Positions 12,883-25,289 of a DNA stretch of 64,000 nt are shown in pieces. The stretch comes from Epiperipatus broadwayi (Eukaryota > Onychophora > Udeonychophora > Euonychophora > Peripatidae), in NCBI GenBank assembly GCA_028023455.1, contig JAQFVV010012397.1, positions 2,347,501 to 2,411,500 of the forward strand, in the 5' to 3' direction. A program made the translations under genes and the position numbers. The notes beneath the pieces are model-generated. The model saw only the letters and a list, made by a program, of their open reading frames with translations. It searched no databases and was not told where the DNA came from. The stretch's first letter is position 1. Each line of letters opens with the position of its first letter.

Positions 12883-15800
12883 CTAAATTAAAAATAATAA
12901 TTGCTTTATCTATTCAAAACAGAAATAAAGGATAAATTATATATATATATAGTTTTCATTATTTAAAAGTAAATTGTTGATAAATATCCCTATTTTTTTT
13001 TTAATCTGCATGTATAGTCTGGTAAAGGTATCCACTTTTATCATTTCTTGAATTACGATTCACACCTTTAAAGTATCCATTGCCATGACATCTTTATGCA
13101 GCTTCAGATTTTTATTTTTCTGTAACAATAAATAGATATTTACTTTGACTTTTGTTTAAAAATAATAGTACTTGTTTTGATCTAAGAAATCAAGATCCTG
13201 GCAAGAAAGAAATATTTTTGATATACACTATTTACAACATAACTTCATAAATGAATGAATGTCATTGTTCTCATGACCCATATTGCACATAATATGCATT
13301 ACCATAAGAAATAAATAGCCTTCATCTGGAAATCAGACATCTTAATGTAATCCTGGTTAAGGATAATAAACTATGAGATTCCACATTAACACAAACTCTT
13401 TATTGTACCACGTTTCTTCAAAAATAAGACAGTCTTATATTAATTTTTGCTCCAAAAGACACTAGGGTTTATTTTCAGAGAATGTCTTATTTGTTCATGT
13501 ACAAAAATTTATTCATATATAAACATATACATTTATTCAAAATCTTAAATTAATTCTCCCAACATGTTTTTCCAGCAAGCCCTCAGTAAATATTTGAATT
13601 TTCAGCTAGAAAATGTGCACTGGGATATTTTCATTTATTTATGTACAGAAATTTGTCTGGGGTCAAAATATTTCATTTAAATCTACCATTAAATCAAGTA
13701 TTAATTGAAGACTTGCGAGATAGAAGTGGTAACAAAAATGATTACAGTTAAGAATGACTATCCATACAAAAGTGATAAAATGCAAGTATAAAAATTCAAA
13801 AAGCATTTCTGTATTTCACACCGCATTAAGTACAACGGTTACAATTCATGGTATATTGAATTATGAAGATTCATATAAAAAAAAATCACATCCATCTGTT
13901 ATCAAGATGCGCATTGTAAACACATTACTTGTAATAGCCCACAAGTATTCTTTTTTTAAAACTTTTCTTTAGGAGAAAAATTGATTTAACTTAAACTAAA
14001 CTTTAATGTATAAAATCACTTCTGCTATTTAAACTCTTTTAGGAGGGGAAAAAAACATTTAAGAAACAAAGCTTATTTTTCTTTTACCTTGAATATTTAA
14101 AAGCTAGCGCGATCAAACTAAAACTAAGTCAAGCATTCTTATATATCTAAGTATTAAATATAAATAAAATATGTATCTAAATTTACATAAATGAAATTAT
14201 AAATTATCCAATATACTGGAATTATGGTATGTAATATTTCAAAAGTTTGATACAACATTTCATAAATTCAATAAATTGGTTATCTTAAGTCCTGTATGCA
14301 CATAATTATAAGTACCATTATAATTTATATTATCATTTATTTAAAGCATTATTGTCAATATTATTATTTGTTTATATATTCTTACTTTATAATTCAATAC
14401 ATACATTGTGTGCTTTAATAAACAAAAAGAAATTCTTCATTTGGCTGACGATGTTAACTAGGGCTTATATTACAAGTATCTTGAAAAATCATGCAAGGGC
14501 TTGTTTCTGGTTAGGTCTCATTTTTGGGAAAACATGGTATTATGGGGTATAGTCATCTCCAGAATTACAGATGTGAGGGTCCTAGGCTTTCAAAATAAAA
14601 ATGATTACCATGAAACACTTCAAATGCTAAGTATACATTTTATGAAGTGATCTCTTCATCTAGGAAACAATAAAATTTCTTTAACTTAACATTGAGGACA
14701 TATCAAAATTGGAGATCCTCTTCAAATTAATTGTTCAGTACAACACTGTTGTAATTATAATTCAGGAGACTCATCATTCTTCTATTAATATATAATCACT
14801 GAATTTACATCTGATTATTGTAAATATGGAATAGTTATTTTTATTTCAAGCTATCTTATAAAGCAAACAATTTCTACTGAAGATAGTTCAAATGATATTG
14901 GAATCAAAATTCAAATACATAATTTTTATGCATGCAATGTTTATAATCTTTCCAATACTTACTGGCCATGTCGTCCTTTTTCAAATCTTCCTTCATCTTC
15001 TCTATTTATAGATTTCAATTTTCATAGTAATCTTAGCAGATATGTAAATATGAATCAACTAGATTGTCAAATTAGTATATGAAGCTAAGAAAGGGGGTAT
15101 TTTTTATTCATGCAGATGGGGAACACAAAGAACTCCTGATTTTTGTTTTGACAAAAAATGGTTTATCATTATCTGTTGAGCCACTGATGTTGAATCATTT
15201 CCTTCATGATCAACATAAACCAAATCTAATGACTCTAAATCCACCTTTTAATAGTGAAAGTTATCCTGTTCTGAAATGGAATTTAAGGAAAGCTAATTGC
15301 AATCATTATACTGAATACTTTGAAAATAATATAAATAAAATTTTTTCAAATCCCCCTCGTGATAAGTTTAAGAAACTCATAACAACATCCATCTGCTACA
15401 AAGTCCATTCCTTGTGGATATTAAAACCAATTCCAGGTTGGAAGAAAATCAGCAGTGACCTTTACAACCAATTTCTTTTTACCAATAATCCAGAAATTGC
15501 AGCAAACTGCTAAAATCACTGGATAATATCAGATGAGAAATGTGGAGAAAGACCATGTAGAAGACAAATCATTATAAATTCTTGTCATAAGGCCTGGTTA
15601 CTTTCATAAAAGCTTGGTGGATGTAAAAATATTTCTAATAGAATTGGTACTATTATTACTGCTAATAAAAATGTCAATCCTATAATATGTCAGCCTTCTA
15701 AATCCAAGATTGATAAAATAAAAAAAGCATTACAGCTGTATGTGAGACTGGAAATCTTTTAAAATTTTTTGTAAATTGATGTAAAATCAGACAAAAAACA

Positions 15801-16215
15801 GAGTGCATCTAATCAAATTTAAAAAAATTGAAGATTTTAAATAGTCCATTATAAGTGAATGCTATTCCCATAATCTCACAAAGAAGCAGAGAAAAAAAAG
15901 ATTACTCATTATTTCCAGAAGATTAAAGACTTGAGTGCTTTTCCATCTTTATTTTACTCTGACTAACTATAGCTAAAACATTCATTTAGCAACTAATATT
16001 GAAGGGTTAGCAGGGTTGGTTGAATATAGACGGTCTATTTGAAGAAAAAAAAGCCCTGAACGTGATTGGAATGTAAAAAAATTTCAAATTTTATCAGCCC
16101 TAGATTCAAACCACTTAATATATATAGTAGGCAAATACCCTGTCACTACACTATAAGGTTCAAATACATATATATTGTAATTATATTCCGTATTCTAGAT
16201 TATATTTCTACATAC
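12883..16215. other. ELP3 intron between exons G and H
   Basis: 3.3-kb intron. Apart from the LINE relic at 15060-15790 it is AT-rich and featureless. The short frames at 13754-13972 and 14352-14552 have biased composition and no recognisable motif. Confidence 0.7.
15060..15790 (+). pseudogene. LINE endonuclease/linker relic
   Basis: A 144-codon open frame (15079-15513) carries the order of short motifs seen between the endonuclease and reverse transcriptase of a widespread non-LTR element: HDQHKPNLMTLNPP, then VLKWNLRKANCNHY, then IPGWKKISSDLYNQF. Beyond the stop at 15513 the homology continues through scattered stops, with SLDNIR, EMWRKTM, a KAWLL-like motif and SNRIGT, to about 15790. Catalytic endonuclease residues and the reverse transcriptase itself are absent. 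The copy is dead. Confidence 0.7.
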
Positions 16216-16336
16216 CTTTGGACTCTATAAACTCTTGTCCAAGGTGGTACTAAGGCTAATATCCTTGCAATTAAATCTACCAAAGTATTAGGGGGATAAC
16301 TTTTATATCTTTTTGTTTTCCATAATTCGTACAAAC
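16216..16336 (-). CDS. ELP3: ELP3 internal exon G
   Basis: 121-bp exon completing the glycine and encoding [39 protein letters not shown] and two bases of arginine. [16 protein letters not shown] is one of the most conserved segments of ELP3 and ends the radical-SAM half. The acceptor is TATAG and the donor GTATGT. It enters in phase 1 and leaves in phase 2. No frame damage is seen. Confidence 0.96.
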
Positions 16337-17255
16337 CTATAACATTAAAAGTAATTTAGAATGAAATACAACAAAATTAAAATTTACAGAAAAAATTGAA
16401 AAATACATAAAATATGACACAAATATTTAACAAAGTAATAAAAATAAAATTAATAAGATTTTTAAGATTAAAATAACAAAGTCACAAATTTAAAGCGAAA
16501 GCTGCAATCACAATTATTAATCCAAGTAATTTTATTACTAGTGAAATATTCCTTCTCATTTTATTTAGTGACCAAATTATTTATTTGCTTCAATATATTT
16601 TGTCAATCTTTTTGGTGAAGTTGCAATGAAACAATCATAGCTATAAATTTATAATTTCCAAAAATAATATGAAATTATTTCTTGGAATATATCACAAGTA
16701 ATGTCAATACATATAAAATCCAGATTTAAATATAGTACATATCACTTGTCAGAACTTATCAAAACTATATTATAATGAAAATAATATTTCTTGTTATAGA
16801 CATCAAATTGACAGACAGAGAAAAAAAACGAGAGAATAGTTAATGTATTACCGTAAATATTTTATAGATAAAACTATTTAGATAATGGAAAAATTGAAAA
16901 AACAGTATCTTTATCTCCAGTGCAGAATTTAAAAGTGTTCTGTTTATATGTATATATAGCAGCAAATTTTTCAACATTTCACGTTGTTTATTAATAGTTT
17001 TTATATTATCTTTGATTTTTTTCCTTTAGAAAAATGCATTAGTTATATTGTATTCTTTCACAGATGAAATATATTTACATATATAAAAAGTAAAATACAA
17101 AATGACCACAGTTTAAAAAATACAATACATAAATATTATAAATGAAATAATACAATTTTAAAAATTTACAATAAAAAAAAAATCTATTAAAACAATTTGA
17201 TATGTAATTATGAAAATCTCTATAATTAATAATGTATAATTTCATATTAACTTAC
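16337..17255. other. ELP3 intron between exons F and G
   Basis: 919-bp AT-rich intron with ordinary splice sites. I see no insertion, RNA gene or ORF in it. Confidence 0.8.
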
Positions 17256-17328
17256 CAGTTCCTCGAATAACAAGTGTTGGATAAATTTTCAAACCATCAG
17301 AACGAAATGCAGGATTTTCAAAAAATTC
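17256..17328 (-). CDS. ELP3: ELP3 internal exon F
   Basis: 73-bp exon encoding EFFENPAFRSDGLKIYPTLV then IRGT and the first base of a glycine codon. The DGLKIYPTLV stretch is conserved and reads like insect ELP3. The acceptor is TATAG, the donor GTAAGT, entry is phase 0 and exit phase 1. It is 11.9 kb from exon E but only 0.9 kb from exon G. Confidence 0.96.
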
Positions 17329-19689
17329 CTATAAGAAGTAATATTTACTTTAAACAGTTTTGTAAATCAACAATTATTAATAATATATCCTTTAAATATT
17401 TGAGATCTTTTATTTCTAAAAGAGCACAAATTAGAAATTATTATTATTAAAAATATTTTTTGGTTACATTATAAAAAAAAAAACCTGAATTATTTATCAT
17501 TACTTAAATATAATAGTCTTTCATATTTGCAATTTTAGTTAGCTGTGATTAAAAAATATAAAATAAAAAAAATTAGAATCAATAAAAAAGAAATTTTAAT
17601 TTTTTACATTTTAATTTTTAGTTCATAGTGAGGTTTGTTTAAAATGCATATTATAATAGTTTATTCGCACTGAAACTTGGAATCAAATGGCATGGATATG
17701 GGAAGCTACTGTAATTGATCTCAACTAATACAAAATTGGGCTATGAATTTAAATTTAAAATGAGTATTGCTATAGAAACTGATTAAAAGAAAAAATATTC
17801 ATTTTTATTTATTAAAATCACTTAACAATTTTTTTACCTTTGAAAAAAGTAAAATATAATTGAAAAGAATAGCTGTCAGAAGTACTATGAGCGAAAGAAG
17901 TATTGAAATCTGTTGACATTTATTCTCAACAGCTGATGCTCATCTAAATATATAGAATACAAATGGATAGTTATCATTTTTAATCACCTACACTATTGAT
18001 AAAATATTTAAATCAGATGAAATTTGTTCTATTTTAGTATCAAACTGATCTTGAATTAATTGAGATGATAAAACAATTTTGTTTCAAAAGTTTTGTGACT
18101 ATTTTATGTATAATTTTTGATTCTCAATCTAAACACAGAACTAGGATTTTTTTCTATTGTTTAGTATTCTTATGATGCCATATTTATATTTTTGCATTTA
18201 CCATTACCACAGGATAAAAACTTAAGCACAAATGTTGCTGTAAAATTAATAATTTATTTATTTGAGAAGACAGATCTGATAATATTGGCAAGATACAATG
18301 TCTGAGCGCAGATTATATAAGTTGAACACAAATCTGCTCAAACATGAACAGTTTCTATGTAATGCCATTACCACAATTTTAACACAAAGTGTGTATTTTT
18401 CCTTTCTTAAGTTTTTATTTTTGGTGTTAATTTTACAACAGTATTATGTCTATCTAGATGCTTTGACATTAAATGGATCTGTCTTAATTATCGCAGTTCC
18501 TTCTACTCTGAATGTGTAGTCAATCTTTAAATCCTAGAGACATAATTTTCCATAATTAATATAAAAAAAATGCTGCGAAACTTATTTTGATTGTAAAGGA
18601 AATAATCAAGAGGTTCATTTCACAGGCCATTTACCTATTCCAGTGATTTGGGAAGAAATCCAAAAATCATGCAACATATTTCTATTTCTGCTTTGAAGGA
18701 ATAAAACGAATCTCTTCAAAGAGAAAAATCAGTGAGATATTCTAATATATTATCAGTATAAAATCATTTCTTTGTAGTACTATAAATGATAATTAAATGA
18801 AGCTGGAGCATATAATAAGCAAAAAAAAAAAATTTCTGGTCCAATATTCCATGTTATCTATTCTTCCAATGATCACATTTAATACAAGATTTTAATGATT
18901 TTCTTCAAAATTTGGAGTTATCTATAAAGCAGACTGAACATTTAGATTCAAAATTAAAGAACTGGAGTTTATTCCAGCCACCATGATTAATTCAAAAAAT
19001 GCTTCTCAAAATGATGTGCAAAAACATTAATTCATTCATGAATGCTTACATTATATTCACACAATATGTATGATAAAACTTATTTGTAGATTCTCCAAAA
19101 GTCATTTTGAAAGAAATATTTATAAAAGAAATACATTTCCTTCTATACATGTTATACATGCTGCAAGCATAAAAAGTGTCATATAATACAGTGGTAATGC
19201 AGCATCTATGGTATTTAGTTCTAATGATCTCCATGGATATAAATTTGTGGACTATGATAAGCATTACAAATTCAATTATATATAGTAAAAAAAGTACATA
19301 TACATTGAACCGGATGGTTTATCCATTTCAAAAGTTCCATCGCAAAATTACAACTAACTTCTTTCTATAAAGTTTTAAAATAAAATTATTTAAAAGTGTT
19401 GTATATTTTTTATTTGTATTAAGAGTATGTGCACACTCGTTTTTATGTTAAAATTCTGTGATTTTTATTTTCAAAAGATTTTAATTTAAAATCTATTTTC
19501 TATGATAATTTTTTTTTATCTTTTGTAAGAAAACATTCTAATTTGAAAGTTAATCTTTTGGAAAAAACATTCTAATTTTGAAAAGTTTTAATTGCATTCT
19601 TGGTTTATTTTAATTTGTTTTTAAAAGCAGACACTTATTTTTCCATTTATTTTTTTAAAATTAATTTTGAATAAGAAGATAAGAGCCAT

Positions 19690-21170
19690 GGTCAGATTTT
19701 TTAATTATGAATAAGTCTGAAATAGATTTGCCCTGTGCAAAAACTTCTAATTAAAGATGACACGGGAGATAAGAGTGCATATAAATAGCCCCGGATTTTG
19801 GACTAATTATTATTCAGCTTATCATTATTATTCTGCTGGTTATGAAAAGTGATTCAACTCTTTAGTACACTACTTGTGACTTTATTAGAATTGCTGTGCT
19901 GCCCGATTCTTCAAGATTGCTGTCTGTGTCTGGAAATCACTGGTGCTAATATTACCATTCTAAGATCTGCTGATCGGAAGTTCTGCAGAAATCAATTACT
20001 GACTTCTAGTTGCTAAATAGCAATCCTCTCTGCAGAATGCTAAAATTACATGCAATGAGAAATCTTCTACAACATGCAATGCTAAATCAACCTAAAGACA
20101 GACCCTGGATTGTTCCTTCAAAGATCATGCTGTAAAAGCTTAAACAAGAACTGATCCAGAGATTGCCTCCACACTCCCTACCAAAGAGATATAAATCCAA
20201 AGCCTTCATGATGGAATCGAGTCAGAAAGAACTTTGCATATCCTGCTAGAGAAAATTGACGGACTTTACATTAGGCCTCGAGGTAAAAGATTTTCATATT
20301 CTAACCAGGGTTTAAGTCTATTAGTCTCAGCTTAATCTTAAAAGAAATCTGCCTTTATTATAAATTTTAAATATTCCTATAGTATTTTTAATTATTTTAT
20401 GTATTTTCTATTATTGTATATAGTGGAGTCTTAGTTTTAAGACTCCTTTTTTTATATATTTATTTGATGGAGAGTGTATTGCGAGTTGCTATTTTATATG
20501 CTAGGTTTTCCTCATTGTATTATTAATGTTTGATAAATGCTTTGGTAGAGATTTGTAATTTGCTTTTAACTTACCTATCCTTTATTCTTTCCTTGTAATT
20601 TATTTAGCTATGTTTGGTTTGCATTTTCAGCAGACTGCAAATCTTTTGGCTGGTGGTTTATCGAGTAGTGTTCTGTTTTTCTTAAATCAGAGATTGTTTT
20701 CTTCTACTTGAGATTACGTAAAATCGTAATCTTTTCTTGTTCTATTTTCTTTTCTTGTATTAGGGTAAACCTTGACAATCTTGAACGTGATTATCATGGG
20801 CTGTTCTGGAGACATGGGATGTTTTGATCCTGATGTTTCTTTTCTGGACCAAGGAAAGCTCGCCTGCATTGTTTTGTTGTACTACAAGATTCCCTTTTGT
20901 TTTGCAATCTCTGAATGAGAAAGCTAAAATTAGTTTTTATAAATTGCTGGCACAAAGATATAAATCCCCTTTTTAAATCTTAGGTGAGAAATGTATGCAT
21001 CTGCTAGGGTGTTTAATGTTTTAATTCCCGCGTGCGCTCTCTGATAAATATGCTAGAAGAATCTAGGTCAAATGTTTATGCTTTGCTTGTCCGAGATTCA
21101 AATTTTTTTTTTTTAATTTAATAAACTATGCAATTATTTTGGGCTGACTTTTGTCTCTGTAGTCTTTTCT
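19690..21170 (+). other. TATA-bearing block, candidate solo LTR
   Basis: A G/C-enriched tract. TATAAATAGCCCC at about 19780 is followed, at promoter spacing, by a non-coding leader of about 500 bp, then a T-rich region, and an AATAAA-type signal (TTTAATAAACTATG) near 21120. One transcription unit with its own promoter and polyadenylation signal but no ORF fits a solo LTR or LTR-like remnant. Ends and target duplication could not be identified. Confidence 0.35.
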
Positions 21171-21179
21171 CAATTGTCT

Positions 21180-22070
21180 GAACAATCCTAAAGATCTCTT
21201 TCTCTCCCTGGGTCTAGCTATTGGCATTCACCATCATCAACTCTTGATCACCGTAAATTAAATTTTCTATGTGATGTGATATATTGTGACTTCTCCTTAA
21301 ACGGAGTCAGGAATCTCTCAATAATTATGCCCAGAGAAACCTGTTAGCCATTTTCCCTTGCCTTTCCATTACCTGTCCTAAGTTCTCCCATAATCTGCTC
21401 CATCCCATTTCCACAACATTATCTTTGTCAACTCTATGCCTTTACATCTAAATCCCACTTATCTTTTCCCAAACATAGCATAAAAACCAATAACCCACTT
21501 TCTGTATAATCACTTTGTTCATATTTATTCTTCCGTAACTTCGTTGTTTATATCCTTTCTGCTTTCAAGTATTTACACTCAATTAACAAATGCCTAATAT
21601 TTTCTATGCCTTCCTTATACAATTTGCAGACTAAATCACCCATATTTTTCCATTTACATGTATATTCTCTTGTTGCTAAAGATCCCGTTCAAGCCTTAAA
21701 CAATAAACTACTTTCCTTGCTATCACACCCAATGTTCCGTTTACTTCTATATATATTTAAACTCTTTTTACTCTCTATACTAGTTCTCCATCTCTCCAAC
21801 TCCCCATTCTTTATTAATGCATCTATTCTTTTATCCCATTCCTTACCACTATCTTCCTAACACAATCATCCCACCTTTTGTACAAGTATACTGATATAAA
21901 TTCTTTATCCAAATCTTTTGCATACTGCATTATCTTTCTCACCCATCTTGTTGCCTGCCCTTTACAAGCTATTTTAGCTATTCTTTTATTATCCATAAAC
22001 TGCAATCTACCAAACATTTTCATTTTACTTTTTGCATCTCACATATAAAAACTTGACCATCCCATTTCTC
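21180..22070 (-). pseudogene. LINE C-terminal relic (minus strand)
   Basis: Minus-strand reading gives a 66-codon open piece with MKMFGRLQFMDNKRIAKIAC, then a WVRKIMQYAKDLD stretch, and after stops RKEFKYI, QTEHWV and GLNGIFSNKR. The order resembles the region after the reverse transcriptase in arthropod LINEs that ends in a CCHC-type motif. It is broken by several stops. The plus-strand ORF at 21606-21860 is its shadow. Confidence 0.5.
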
Positions 22071-22537
22071 CTTGAATTGCCTCCCTTGCTGACCTAGTGG
22101 CGCCCTCAGTGATCAAGAGAAGTGAAGAAGTGACCGGTAGAATATATACAATACATAATAATATTTTAAACACATCATACTATACTATAATTATAAGTTA
22201 TGTATATACTCCTATAATTTTTTTTTTCTTCACAACATTTGTAAAGAAATTTTTTTTTTCAATAGAAAAGGCTAAAAAATAATTAATAAAATACAATAAG
22301 AAAATGTTCTGTTTCTAAATCTGTTTTTTATGATCATTTATGGAGTGTTTTTATTTAGAAAAAGTTGAAAAGTTTTTAATTGCAAAATAAGTTAATAGGA
22401 GTCTTCTACTGCTTTAATTAAATTCTTTTGATAAAATTAAAGAATCTTAAATATAAAACTTTAAGAGCTTTTAAATAGTAAATAAAAAAGGCAAATATTG
22501 CAATTTAAATTCATTATATAGTATTTATGGTACTCAT

Positions 22538-23668
22538 CTTATAGCTAAAGACGCCGTTCTATGTCACGGTTTTCATGCTAAAACACATAAAAATGCTGTT
22601 TCCATGGCCGACATGTTCGAACCCGCGTTTTCTATAATACAACTTTTTTGTTCTGCTACAGAATGCAGGCCACTATGTCGCGTCGCAGTACAGCATGTAT
22701 GTCGCTAAGCAGCAATTACATTTTCCGAATTCGCACAGTTTATAAAATAATTACGGCTTGATGACAGAGTTTGTATTTGAATTGTATTGAAATGTTGTTT
22801 TCATTGGATTTTTTTTTATTTTAAACTATTGAAATGTTCAGATTTTTTAAAACAATAATTATAAGACTTTTTACAACATACTGTATTGAACTTTTATTTG
22901 GGTAAATGTTAAATATCTATGTTTTTATTGAGTTGCAATTAGGTAACGTGTCAAGTAACGTACTGTTAGTAACATTCCACGAGACAAAGAAGATTTACCG
23001 TCTGTATATTTTTGAAGTAAAAAATAGCGGTATGAAAAAAACATCCAGTAAGAAAAGTCCAAATATACAGGTTTTTTTGTAAATTTAATAAAAAGCAAAT
23101 ATTATAAACATGTTTAATAAGTAAAGAAAACATTTGTATGTGTTTGTTGTTGTTTAAAAAAGTTTGAGTTTCTTTTTTCTGTCCGAGTACGCTTACGATT
23201 TTGAATTTTTTTATTTTAGCATTACAAACAAACAGAACACTAACCCTAAATCTAACCGTAACAACTTTTATTACGATTATTATTTTTTAGTTAAACAACA
23301 ACAAAAAAAGTCGTAACACAAGTAAAAAAATATCTGATAGAAAATTGATAAAAAAAGTCGGAACCCAAGTAAAAAAATATCCGATAGAAAATTGATAAAA
23401 AAAAGCCGTAACACAATTTAAAAAGTATACGATATAAAAAACACGAATCAAATTGTAATTTGTTGATTTTATTTTACATTTATTATTATCATTTAAATTG
23501 TATACATTAATAAAAAATAATATTTAAAAAAGACGATTTTTGTTTTGTTTTTATTTTCGCATTACAAAAAAGCACAGAAAAATTATTAAAATCAATGGCC
23601 CGTGAATGTTCATATTTTATAGTTTTAGCGTGAAAACGGCACCATCCAATGGCATCTTTAGCTATAAG
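22538..23668. mobile_element. Non-autonomous DNA transposon with ~50-bp terminal inverted repeats
   Basis: The left end CTTATAGCTAAAGACGCCGT and the right end (reverse complement CTTATAGCTAAAGATGCCAT) continue as matched inverted repeats through a CGGTTTTCATGCTAAAAC motif. The interior is 1 kb with no transposase frame. It contains a G/C-richer segment near 22600-22740 and three tandem units at 23303-23445. Family not recognised. Confidence 0.75.
23303..23445. repeat. Tandem repeat, three ~47-48-bp units
   Basis: Three degenerate units each contain a GTCGTAACACAAG-like motif, then A-rich DNA, then ATCTGATAGAAAATTGATA. The units start near 23303, 23351 and 23397, and the third has diverged most. 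They lie inside the DNA transposon 22538-23668 and are probably part of it. Confidence 0.8.
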
Positions 23669-24119
23669 ACAAGCACCATATTTATAAGTAATGTGATATT
23701 AAAATTATATATATATGCATACAATTTTTGCATAGATATGAGATGATAATATTTAAATATTTTAGAATAAAAATTTCGTTTTTCTTTACTAACTTACAAT
23801 TTTAAATTTTTTTATTATGAATAAAATTATCAATGACTGTAATTTTTAAAGTTGGGGATATATCAAAACAGGATATAAAATAGCAATAAAAATAAAAATA
23901 AAAAGGTAAACAATAGAAAGACTTTCAATTTTTAAGAAATTTTGTTATTTTATAAGGATATAGTGAGATATTAGCAATTGCTTTACAAAAACAAATGTAA
24001 GTTTCATGAGATATAGAATAATTTCTTAATAGTTTTAAAATACCTACAGTAGGGTGCTAATACAGCCTGTGTTTTATTTGAAGAATGAAACTACTATTCA
24101 CATTCCAATGAAGCAAAGA

Positions 24120-25040
24120 AAAAACTAATCAATAAAATTCATAATTTTCAAAAAAGAGTCAAAACAAAACATGAAAATAATATATTTAGAAAACAAATAT
24201 GAAAATAATATATTTATGCACAATAATTACAGAGCAAATACATTCAATAAGTATGATCAATACAAGCATTCTGTAAAAAATTAAATTAGTGGTGAGTCAA
24301 AATGCAACTCCATAACAAATCACATTATAAAACCAACCCTTTGGATTGAATATAAGTATGGAATTAGCCATGAAACCCCTAATAAATTAAATTCCAAAAA
24401 TGTATAAGGAAAATGAAAAATGCAGATGCCATAAAAATTAGTTATTATCACAAATGTTCATTTTTGCATTTTTATTTATTTTCATGGTTATACTTCATAT
24501 AGTTACTGTTATAAATGTACAGGAAAAATGAAAAACATAGCTGCCATAAAAAGTATACAAGTGACAATAATTCTATTTACCATACTTATGAAGTATAATT
24601 GTGAGCAAAAATGTACATTTATGGAGTTAATTTGAAATGTAATTTCTTATAGATTTATTGCCATCAATTATTTTCTTATGGATTACAGTGCTTATTTTTT
24701 GTCCTGTTACAGGGATACATTTTTGAAATGTAATTTCTTTTAATCATCCATAAAATGGTTTTGCATGCAATTTAATTTTTTATAGAGGTTACATCATTGC
24801 TAATTCAATGAATTCCTTGTCTTGTGGATTGCTTGTATTGATCACGTTCATTGAATGTATTTGCTTTTTAATTACTGTACACTGATTTGATCGATAAATA
24901 TATTACTTTTAGATTTGTTTTCTAAATATATTATTTTCACATTTCATTTGTTTTTGATGAAAATATATTAAATTATTTTCATGTTTTGTTTTTTTTTCCT
25001 TTTCAATAAAAAATATGAAATTTTTCATTATTTTTTAATT
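24120..25040. repeat. Large foldback with complex hairpin centre
   Basis: The left arm (about 24120-24290, including ACAAAACATGAAAATAATAT and GATCAATACAAGC) is the reverse complement of the right arm (about 24800-25010). Between them lie further short inverted and direct copies built on the words AAATGTACA-GGAAAAATGAAAAA and GCCATAAAAA. No open frame. It is older than the family 1 and 2 foldbacks, judging by arm divergence. Confidence 0.65.
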
Positions 25041-25289
25041 TGTTGTATTAGTATGCGGATGGTGGGTCCATAGTATGGGTAGAACACAAGTTCTATTAGC
25101 ACTTAGACTAATATCTATTTATAATACCAAAAATAGTATCTGATCCTGATAGTGATAATGTGACATCAATTTTAATTAGTTTACCAAAAGGATCTGAAAA
25201 TTGTCATTATTCAAATATTGAAAATGATATCAGAAAGATTATGCAAAAGACGCGAAATGAATTTTACAAATTTAATCATGGCTCCAGGA

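Noticed and set aside
21606-22282. Plus-strand ORFs near the LINE tail
   Set aside because: They are opposite or adjacent to the minus-strand LINE relic and have low-complexity composition.
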